64,000 nt of DNA from Herbidospora galbida (GTDB taxonomy: Bacteria > Actinomycetota > Actinomycetes > Streptosporangiales > Streptosporangiaceae), in NCBI RefSeq assembly GCF_005233835.1, contig NZ_SZQA01000027.1:58714-122713 (forward strand), given 5' to 3'. Made by a program: the position numbers and the translations under genes. The notes beneath the pieces were generated by a model. The model saw nothing but the letters and a program-made list of their open reading frames with translations. It was not told the origin of the DNA and searched no databases. Below, piece by piece: positions 17,065 to 23,967 of the stretch; position 1 is the first letter of the stretch; every line of letters begins with the position of its first letter.

Positions 17065-17988
17065 GTGACAAACCCGATTCCTTCGGAGAAAACGGGCCCG
17101 GTGCCCGACTGGCCGAGCGACCGGGTCGATCTTGGCGATCTGCGGCTCAATTACCGGACTACGCCTGACGGGCCCCAGGAGAAGGCCGTGATGGTCCACG
17201 GCCTCGCGGGCTCGGCGACCAACTGGACCGACCTCTCTGACCTGCTCAAAGACCAGGTGCGCACGTTCGCGCCCGACCTGCCGGGCGCCGGGTGGTCACC
17301 CGAGCCCGAAGACCGCGACTACTCGGTGTCCGCGCACGCGCGGGCCATGGTGCGGTTCATCGAATGGGTGGGCGGGCCCGTTCACCTGTTCGGCAACTCG
17401 CTGGGCGGTGCGGTGTCCGTACGGGTGGCCGCGCAGCGTCCCGATCTGGTGAAGTCGCTGACGCTGATCTCGCCGGCGCTGCCCGACCTGCTGCCCCGGG
17501 TGGGCCCGGCGCGGGTCGCGCTGTCGGCGGTGCCCGGCGTGGCCGAGTTCGTGGTGCGGCGGATGTCGGTGACCGTGCCGCCCGAGCGGCGCATCCAGGC
17601 CACCATCTCCATGTGTTACGGCGACCTCGACTGCGTCCATCCCGACCGGCTGGCCGCCGCGATCAAGGAACTGCGCCGCCGCGACGACCTGCCCTACTCC
17701 GCCTCGGCCATGATCGGCTCGGCCCGGGGCATCGTGCGCGAGTACTTCCGGTCCGACCTCTGGCGTGAGGCGGCCCAGGTCGAGGCCCCCACCCTGGTCA
17801 TCCACGGGCGCCGCGACCGCATCGTCGACGCGCGCATGGCCAGCCGCGCCTCCCGCGCCTTCCGGGACGTCCGCATCGTGACGCTGCCGTGGGCGGGACA
17901 CGTGGCCCAGATGGAGTCGCCACAGATCGTCGCCCGCGAGGCCCGTGCGCTGATTCGGGAATGCGCGGACGCGCCGGTTAGGTTGTGA
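17065..17988 (+). CDS. Alpha/beta hydrolase, LipV-like
   Basis: 307 residues from GTG 17065 with GGAGG upstream. Catalytic elements: oxyanion HGLAGSATNW, nucleophile GNSLGG, acid in VIHGRRDRIVD, histidine in LPWAGHVAQME. No signal peptide. Position next to moeZ and the ATL gene recalls lipV (Rv3203) in the mycobacterial block, but the esterase/lipase substrate is not shown by sequence. Confidence 0.85.
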   Translation: MTNPIPSEKTGPVPDWPSDRVDLGDLRLNYRTTPDGPQEKAVMVHGLAGSATNWTDLSDLLKDQVRTFAPDLPGAGWSPEPEDRDYSVSAHARAMVRFIEWVGGPVHLFGNSLGGAVSVRVAAQRPDLVKSLTLISPALPDLLPRVGPARVALSAVPGVAEFVVRRMSVTVPPERRIQATISMCYGDLDCVHPDRLAAAIKELRRRDDLPYSASAMIGSARGIVREYFRSDLWREAAQVEAPTLVIHGRRDRIVDARMASRASRAFRDVRIVTLPWAGHVAQMESPQIVAREARALIRECADAPVRL

Positions 17989-18053
17989 TGTGGAGCGTGC
18001 CCCTCCGGGGGCGCGAGCCTTACCCTCGAACGCCCTGAAACGGGAGTGGAACT

Positions 18054-19235
18054 GTGTCGTTGCCACCGCTGGTCGAGCCGGCCCCCGAGCTCACCGTTGA
18101 CGAGGTGCGCCGCTACTCGCGCCACCTGATCATCCCCGACGTCGGGATGACCGGGCAGAAGCGGCTGAAGAACGCCAAGGTCCTGTGTGTGGGCGCCGGC
18201 GGTCTGGGTTCCCCCGCACTGATGTACCTGGCCGCGGCGGGCGTGGGCACGCTCGGCATCATCGACTTCGACGTGGTCGACGAGTCGAACCTGCAGCGTC
18301 AGATCATCCACGGCCAGTCCGACGTCGGCCGCCTCAAGGCCGAGTCGGCCGCGGCGACCGTGCGCGAGATCAACCCGCTCGTCAACGTGGTGATCCACAA
18401 CGTGGCCCTCACCACCGACAACGTGATGGACATCTTCTCGGGCTACGACCTGATCGTCGACGGCACCGACAACTTCGCCACCCGCTACATGGTCAACGAC
18501 GCGGCGGTGCTGCTCGGCAAGCCCTACGTGTGGGGCTCGATCTACCGCTTCGACGGCCAGGCCAGCGTCTTCTGGGCCGAGCACGGCCCCTGCTACCGCT
18601 GCCTCTACCCGGAGCCCCCGCCCCCCGGCATGGTTCCGTCGTGCGCCGAGGGCGGCGTGCTCGGCGTGCTGTGCGCCTCGATCGGATCGATCCAGGTCAA
18701 CGAGGCCATCAAACTGCTGACCGGCATCGGCGACCCGCTGGTGGGCCGTCTGATGATCTACGACGCGCTTGAGATGAAGTACCGCGACGTCAAGGTCCGC
18801 AAGGACCCCGAGTGCGTGCTGTGCGGCAAGAACCCGACGGTCACCGCGCTGCTCGACGACTACGAGGCGTTCTGCGGCGTCGTCTCCGACGAGGCCCAGG
18901 CGGCCGCGCAGGGCTCGACGATCACCGCGCTCGAGCTCAAGAAGTGGCAGGACGACGGCGAGAACATCTACCTCGTCGACGTCCGCGAGCCCAACGAGTA
19001 CGACATCGTCAGCATCCCGGGCGCGACGCTGATCCCCAAGGGCGAGTTCCTCAACGGCTCGGCCCTGGAGAAGATGCCGCAGGACAAGAAGATCGTCCTG
19101 CACTGCAAGTCGGGCGCGCGCTCGGCCGAGGTGCTCGCGGTGCTGAAGAGCGCCGGGTTCTCCGACGCCGTCCACGTGGGTGGAGGCGTGCTGAGCTGGG
19201 TCAAGACGGTAGACCCGTCTCAGCCGACTTACTGA
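18054..19235 (+). CDS. moeZ: MoeZ adenylyltransferase/sulfurtransferase
   Basis: 393 residues. N-terminal ThiF/MoeB-like E1 domain: RYSRHLIIPDVG, nucleotide loop GAGGLGS (about residues 47-53), R-rich NLQRQIIHG, and zinc pairs CYRC and CVLC. C-terminal rhodanese domain with active cysteine in HCKSGARS. It adenylates and then sulfurates the C-terminal Gly-Gly of ThiS/MoaD/CysO-like carrier proteins for molybdopterin, thiamine and cysteine pathways. moaE lies 37 kb away at 56971. GTG start at 18054. Corresponds to Rv3206c. Confidence 0.95.
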   Translation: MSLPPLVEPAPELTVDEVRRYSRHLIIPDVGMTGQKRLKNAKVLCVGAGGLGSPALMYLAAAGVGTLGIIDFDVVDESNLQRQIIHGQSDVGRLKAESAAATVREINPLVNVVIHNVALTTDNVMDIFSGYDLIVDGTDNFATRYMVNDAAVLLGKPYVWGSIYRFDGQASVFWAEHGPCYRCLYPEPPPPGMVPSCAEGGVLGVLCASIGSIQVNEAIKLLTGIGDPLVGRLMIYDALEMKYRDVKVRKDPECVLCGKNPTVTALLDDYEAFCGVVSDEAQAAAQGSTITALELKKWQDDGENIYLVDVREPNEYDIVSIPGATLIPKGEFLNGSALEKMPQDKKIVLHCKSGARSAEVLAVLKSAGFSDAVHVGGGVLSWVKTVDPSQPTY

Positions 19236-19267
19236 TACGACCCATCTGGCCCGGTTAAAGTCGGTCC

Positions 19268-19987
19268 GTGACGGAAAGACGCAGTTGGCCGGCGCTCGTC
19301 GTGGCGTCGGCCCTCACCGTGAGCTGCGCGGTCGTCGCGGGGGTGGGGGTCAGTTCGGCGATGACCGAGCTGACCCGTGGCCCCACCAAGCAGGAGCGCC
19401 GCGCCGCCGCCGCCGAGGAACTGGCCCGCCGCTGGCGCACCTGGCCGGCCGGGCGGATCTTCCCCGAGCACCTCGGCTACACCTCCGAGCAGGGCGGCCG
19501 TGAGGTCGCCCGCCGGGTCGGCATCGGCCCCGAGAGCGGCTGCGCGCGGGCCGTCGACGCCGCGCTGCGGACCGCCATGGACGAGGCCGGTTGCCGCGGC
19601 CTCATCCGCGCCACCTATCTCGACGAGGTCGAGGGCGTCGTGGTCACCATCGGGGTGGCCGCCTTCCGCGACGCCGCCGCCGTCATGGCCGCCACCACCG
19701 CGCTGCCCCGCGAACACCGCCCCTCGCCGGGCCTGCGCCCCCTGACCTTCCCCAAGACCGCCACCGAGCGGTTCGGCGCCGCCGGCCGCCAGTACGGCAC
19801 CTACCACCGGGCCGGTCCCTACCTCGTGATGGTCACCGCCGGGCAGGCCGACGGCCGCCCCGCCAAGGCCCTGGGCCGGCCGATGACCTCGATGTTCACC
19901 TTCACCGACGAGCTGTCGGAGCAGATCGCCCGCGGCCTCGTCGCCCCCGAGCCCGCCACCTGCGACGCGGAGGGCTTCCTGTGCTGA
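19268..19987 (+). CDS. Membrane-anchored protein, module 1 partner
   Basis: 239 residues. One N-terminal membrane anchor (about 8-31), then an extracellular domain with ELARRWRTWPAGRIFPEHLGY, RRVGIGPESGC, CRGLIRATYLD and VVTIGVAAFRD. The last residue is Cys (CDAEGFLC). The gene at 21233 encodes a clear paralogue with the same motifs. The downstream subtilisin gene begins inside its 3' end (7-nt overlap), so the two products are probably made together and may interact. No known family recognised. Confidence 0.75.
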   Translation: MTERRSWPALVVASALTVSCAVVAGVGVSSAMTELTRGPTKQERRAAAAEELARRWRTWPAGRIFPEHLGYTSEQGGREVARRVGIGPESGCARAVDAALRTAMDEAGCRGLIRATYLDEVEGVVVTIGVAAFRDAAAVMAATTALPREHRPSPGLRPLTFPKTATERFGAAGRQYGTYHRAGPYLVMVTAGQADGRPAKALGRPMTSMFTFTDELSEQIARGLVAPEPATCDAEGFLC

Positions 19988-21180
19988 TCCGGGCCCTCGC
20001 GGTGGCGCTCCCGCTGCTCTTCCTCTCCGGCACGGCCTACGCCGACGGCGTCCGGGGCGGGCAGACCGGCGCGCTCGGCATGATCGGCATCAACCAGGCC
20101 TGGCGCGAGACCAAGGGCGACGGCGTGCTGGTGGCCGTGCTCGACTCGGGCGTCGACCCCGGCCACCGCGACCTCGCCGGGTCGGTCCGGGTGGGCCGCG
20201 ACTTCACCAAGGGCGCCAACCCGCCCGACGTACGGCCGCAGCGGCTGCACGGGACGTACATGGCCTCCCTCATCGCCGGACACGGCCACGGGCCCGGGGG
20301 GCGCGACGGCGTGATCGGGGTCGCCCCGGAGGCCGAGATCCTGTCGGTCCGGGTGATCCTGGAGGACGACGAGCCGGGCTTCAAGAAGTTCAACATGGAC
20401 GAGCGCTACGAGAGCGTCATGGCCAGGGGCATCCGGTACGCCGTCGAAGAGGGCGCCGACGTGATCAACCTGTCGATCGCCAAGGGCGCCGCGACGGAGG
20501 ACGACCGGGCGGCGGTGGCGTACGCGATCTCCAGGAACGTGGTGCTGGTCGCGGCGGCCGGGAACGACGGCGCCGAAGACACCGGCGGCCACTACTCCTA
20601 CCCGGCCTCGCTGCCCGGGGTGATCTCGGTCGCGGCGGTGACCGGGACGATGCGGCGGGCCTTCTTCTCCACCCGCAACGCCTCGGTGATGCTGGCCGCG
20701 CCGGGGGTCGACATCCTCGGGGCCGGGCCCGGCGACGAATACTGGGTCGGCCGGGGCACCTCTCAGGCGACGGCTCTGGTCTCGGGGGTGGCCGCCTTGA
20801 TCAAGGCGAAATATCCGAGGCTGTCACCGGCGCTGGTCGCCCAGGCGCTGGCCGGCTCGGCCGTCGCCCCCAAGGGCACCGGCTACAACACCGGCACCGG
20901 ATTCGGCGTGGTGAACGCCGGCCGCGCGCTGGCCGCGGCCGCCCGGCTCGCCGGGCATAGACCGACGGCCTCGGGGAAGGAGGCCCACGATCCCGACCGC
21001 CCCTTCTCCACCGCCTCCCCGGAACCGATCGCCATGGTCCAGCGCGACCGCCGGATGATCACCTTCTACGGCGCGGCGGGCGCCGCCGGGCTCATCGGCG
21101 CAGGCGGCAGCGTCGCCGTGATCGTCGTCTGCGCCCGCAGGGCACGGCGCCGGGAGGCTTCACCAGAAATCGCCACCTAG
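19981..21180 (+). CDS. Subtilisin-family (S8) membrane-anchored protease
   Basis: 399 residues from GTG 19981. Signal peptide 1-21, S8 catalytic domain at about 30-315, then a C-terminal transmembrane helix (about 352-375) and a basic tail, as in mycosins. The triad is intact: D55 (VAVLDSGVD), H90 (LHGTYMA), S261 (GRGTSQATA), with oxyanion N195 (AAAGNDG). No ESX genes are nearby, so a type VII role is not supported by context. It is coupled to the upstream membrane protein and followed by a second copy of the pair. The substrate could be the partner ectodomain. Confidence 0.88.
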   Translation: MLIRALAVALPLLFLSGTAYADGVRGGQTGALGMIGINQAWRETKGDGVLVAVLDSGVDPGHRDLAGSVRVGRDFTKGANPPDVRPQRLHGTYMASLIAGHGHGPGGRDGVIGVAPEAEILSVRVILEDDEPGFKKFNMDERYESVMARGIRYAVEEGADVINLSIAKGAATEDDRAAVAYAISRNVVLVAAAGNDGAEDTGGHYSYPASLPGVISVAAVTGTMRRAFFSTRNASVMLAAPGVDILGAGPGDEYWVGRGTSQATALVSGVAALIKAKYPRLSPALVAQALAGSAVAPKGTGYNTGTGFGVVNAGRALAAAARLAGHRPTASGKEAHDPDRPFSTASPEPIAMVQRDRRMITFYGAAGAAGLIGAGGSVAVIVVCARRARRREASPEIAT

Positions 21181-21232
21181 GAGACCTCTACCGAATCGTT
21201 GGCGTATGGAGTCTTCGGCGTAACATTGAGGA

Positions 21233-22066
21233 ATGTCGCCACAGCAGCCGCGAGCCCAGCGAACGCGGGTGCGCGCATGGCCGGCCACGCGCGGGCGCGC
21301 GGCGGCCGTGCAGGCAGCCAAGGAGCGGCGGGAGCTCGAGAAGGGCATCCGCCGCCGTGGCATCGTCACCAGCCTGCTGACGGCCGCGGTGCTGGTGGCG
21401 GCCGTCAACGCGGTGATCGCCGGCGTCGGCATCGTCCAGGAGACCCGCTCCCGGCCCCTGACCGGCCAGGAACGCGCCGACTACGTGAAAGAGGACGTCG
21501 CGCGGCGCTGGCACGACTGGCCGGCGTCCATGGTCTTCCCCGACGAGCTCGAATACGTCGGCCTGGCCCGGTCGCAGCAGTTCGCCCGCCGGGTCGGCAT
21601 CGCGCCCGAGATCCCGTGCTGGGCGGGGGTCGACCGCTCGGTCGCCTCGGTCTTCCGCGAGGTGTCGTGCCGGTCGCTGCTCCGGGCGACCTACGTCGAC
21701 CAGTCGGGCGCCTTCGCGATCACCATCGGCGTGGCCGTCATGGCCGACGAGGAGGCCCGCACCTCCGCCGCCGCCAAGCTGCCGATCGACGACCGGGTCG
21801 GGGTGCGGCCGGTGGCCTTCCCCGGCACCGTGACCGACCTGTTCGGCGCGGCCCAGCGGCAGCGGTCGGGCTGGGTCGGGGTGGGGCCGTACATCGTCTT
21901 CTACACCGCCGGGTACACCGACGGGCGGACCCGTGACGCGATCCCGCAGGAGGAGCTGTTGCACAGCGAGCTGTGGCCGACCGCGCAGGCCCTCGGCGGC
22001 CGGGTGGCCCGGTCGCTGGGCGAGGAGCCCGAGGTGCCGCGCTGCACCCAGGGGAACGAGTGCTGA
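21233..22066 (+). CDS. Membrane-anchored protein, module 2 partner
   Basis: 277 residues: a basic N-terminal cytoplasmic tail of about 44 residues, one transmembrane segment (about 45-66), and an ectodomain paralogous to the product of 19268-19987. Shared features include DVARRWHDWPASMVFPDELEY, RRVGIAPEIPC, CRSLLRATYVD, AITIGVAV and a C-terminal Cys (CTQGNEC). It overlaps the following pseudo-subtilisin gene by 7 nt, exactly as in module 1. Function unknown. Confidence 0.75.
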   Translation: MSPQQPRAQRTRVRAWPATRGRAAAVQAAKERRELEKGIRRRGIVTSLLTAAVLVAAVNAVIAGVGIVQETRSRPLTGQERADYVKEDVARRWHDWPASMVFPDELEYVGLARSQQFARRVGIAPEIPCWAGVDRSVASVFREVSCRSLLRATYVDQSGAFAITIGVAVMADEEARTSAAAKLPIDDRVGVRPVAFPGTVTDLFGAAQRQRSGWVGVGPYIVFYTAGYTDGRTRDAIPQEELLHSELWPTAQALGGRVARSLGEEPEVPRCTQGNEC

Positions 22067-23187
22067 GGGCGGCCGCCCTGGCGGCGGCCGCGCTCCTGGC
22101 CGTCGCGGCGGCCCCCGCGCCCCTCGACGACCTCGGCGTCGACGCCGCCTGGGCCCAGACCAAGGGCGCCGGGGTGACGGTGGCGCTGCTGCACGACCGC
22201 GTCGGGGAACCGGCCGGCCTCAAGGGCCGCGTCGTCCAGGCCCCCGACATGACGGGAACCCTCTTCGAGGGCGACGAGATGCGCACCAACGACTACTCGA
22301 CCGTCCTGGCCGGGCTGGTCGCCGGGAACGGGGCCGGCGGCGGCCCGCAGGGCACCGCCCCCGAGGCCACGGTGCTGTCGGTGCCGATCACGTCGATGCC
22401 CCTCGAAGGCGGCCTGGTCGACCCCGAGGGCCCGCAGGGCACCCCGCTCGACAGCCCGATCGCCCGCGGCGTGCGCTACGCCGTCAACCACGGCGCCCAG
22501 GTGATCGTGGTCCCGATGGGCATCTTCGGCGTCGGCCGGGTCGAACGCGACGCCGTCGCCTACGCCCTCCAGCGCGACGTGGTGATCGTCTCGGGCACGG
22601 GCGACATCGGCCAGTGGCCCTCGTCCACCACCAACGGCACCTCCTACTGGCAGTTCCCGGCCGGGTTCCCCGGCGTGATCGGGGTGGCCGCCGTCGACGA
22701 CGCGGGCGTGCGGGCCCCCGCCAGCTCCGACAACCTCTCGGTCCTGGTCGCCGCCCCGGGCGTGCGCATCCCGGCGGGCCGGGCGGGCGGGCGGCCGCTG
22801 GCGGTGAACGGCACCCAGGCGGCGAGCGCCCTCGTGGGCGGAGTGGCCGCGTTGATCCGGTCCAAGTTCCCCCGGTTGCCCGCTGAACTGGTCGCCCGGT
22901 CGATGTCCGACTCGGCCGGTCCGCACCCCGGGAACGGCTACGACGACAAGGTCGGCTTCGGCGTGGTGAACGCGGGCAAGGCGTTGAGCCGGGCCGGTGA
23001 GCTGGCGAGATACCAAGAGGCGGTGCCGGTGGGCGGCGACCTCTACTTCGGCGGGGGGCCCAAGTCGGCCGGCCCGCAGCCGCCCGGCCCCGACCTGCTC
23101 CGGCTGTGGGTCTTCGGCGCGGGGGCGGTGCTGAGCCTGGCCGCCTTCGGCCTTCTCGCGGGGCTGCTGGCCCGCAGAAGGAGATGA
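22060..23187 (+). CDS. Subtilisin-fold pseudoprotease
   Basis: 375 residues from GTG 22060. Signal peptide, S8-like domain and C-terminal transmembrane helix (about 343-367) align along the full length with the active protease at 19981. All active-site residues are changed: Asp to H45 (VALLHDRVG), His to Y79 (NDYSTVLAG), Ser to Q253 (NGTQAASAL), oxyanion Asn to D182 (SGTGDIG). The scaffold (FPAGFPGVIGVAAV, GGVAALIRSKFPRL, GFGVVNAGKAL) is intact and the frame is open, so it is probably expressed but not a protease. It may bind or regulate the active paralogue or its substrate. Confidence 0.82.
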   Translation: MLRAAALAAAALLAVAAAPAPLDDLGVDAAWAQTKGAGVTVALLHDRVGEPAGLKGRVVQAPDMTGTLFEGDEMRTNDYSTVLAGLVAGNGAGGGPQGTAPEATVLSVPITSMPLEGGLVDPEGPQGTPLDSPIARGVRYAVNHGAQVIVVPMGIFGVGRVERDAVAYALQRDVVIVSGTGDIGQWPSSTTNGTSYWQFPAGFPGVIGVAAVDDAGVRAPASSDNLSVLVAAPGVRIPAGRAGGRPLAVNGTQAASALVGGVAALIRSKFPRLPAELVARSMSDSAGPHPGNGYDDKVGFGVVNAGKALSRAGELARYQEAVPVGGDLYFGGGPKSAGPQPPGPDLLRLWVFGAGAVLSLAAFGLLAGLLARRRR

Positions 23188-23254
23188 CGACTTAGAGGGA
23201 AACTTGCCCTTTCTCATCACAACAAGGGGCAAAGGTTCGCTATCGTCGCGCCTC

Positions 23255-23614
23255 ATGGGTTACGAGCTGCGCGTCGAGCGTGAATCAGCGCTCGCCTACG
23301 CCGAACTCGTCCGGGCGCTGTCGGGCCACTCCGACCTTGAGGTGCGCGGATCGGCTGAGGCGGGAGAGGTCGTCGCGCGGCATGGCGACGACGGCCACCG
23401 GGTCGCCGAGTGGACGGGCCGCCTGTTCGGCTCGCCCGAATCCGACTGGCACCTCGCCCATCTGGCGCGCGTCGCCGAGCTGCTGGGCGGGCGACTGGTC
23501 GGTGAGGACGGCGAGGTCTACGGCGTCCGTGACGGAATTCTGGAGCAGGGCGACGTCGAGTTCGGCAAGCTGGAGGACCTCCTCTACGCCGGGCCGACAA
23601 GCTGGAGCCAATGA
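23255..23614 (+). CDS. Hypothetical protein
   Basis: 119 residues from ATG 23255 (MGYELRVERESALAYAELV). It is a soluble, acidic protein with helical stretches and RVAELLGGRLVGEDGEVYGVRDG near the C-terminus. No family recognised. Its stop overlaps the ATL gene start by 4 nt, suggesting co-translation with a DNA-repair protein. Confidence 0.7.
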   Translation: MGYELRVERESALAYAELVRALSGHSDLEVRGSAEAGEVVARHGDDGHRVAEWTGRLFGSPESDWHLAHLARVAELLGGRLVGEDGEVYGVRDGILEQGDVEFGKLEDLLYAGPTSWSQ

Positions 23615-23916
23615 ACGATCACCCGCCACCGTTCGCCGACCGGGTCCTCGACCTGGTCGACCGGATCCCGCCCGGGAGGGTCATGTCGTACGGCGACGTG
23701 GCCGAGTACCTCGGTGAAGGCGGGCCCCGGCAGGTGGGGCGGGTGATGGCCACATGGGGCGGCGCCGTCCCGTGGTGGCGCGTGATCAGAACCGATGGGA
23801 GCCCGCCGCCGGGCCTGGAGGCCGAATGTCTCCGCAGGTGGCGTACGGAAGGAACACCGGTGAAAGGGGAACGCGCGTTGATGCGTGAGGCACGATGGGA
23901 CGGAATCCCCCTTTAA
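23611..23916 (+). CDS. Alkyltransferase-like DNA-binding protein (ATL)
   Basis: 101 residues covering only the winged-helix domain of O6-alkylguanine-DNA alkyltransferase: RVLDLVDRIPPGRVMSYGDVAEYLG, then the active-site segment. The acceptor cysteine of PCHRV is Trp55 (PWWRV), the hallmark of ATL proteins, which bind O6-alkylguanine without transferring the group and hand it to nucleotide excision repair. The following residue is Trp rather than the usual His. Corresponds by position to Rv3204. Confidence 0.9.
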   Translation: MNDHPPPFADRVLDLVDRIPPGRVMSYGDVAEYLGEGGPRQVGRVMATWGGAVPWWRVIRTDGSPPPGLEAECLRRWRTEGTPVKGERALMREARWDGIPL

Positions 23917-23967
23917 CCGGCATTACCATTTCTGAAACACCGGTCATCCGAAGGGTGGTGCCCCCTT

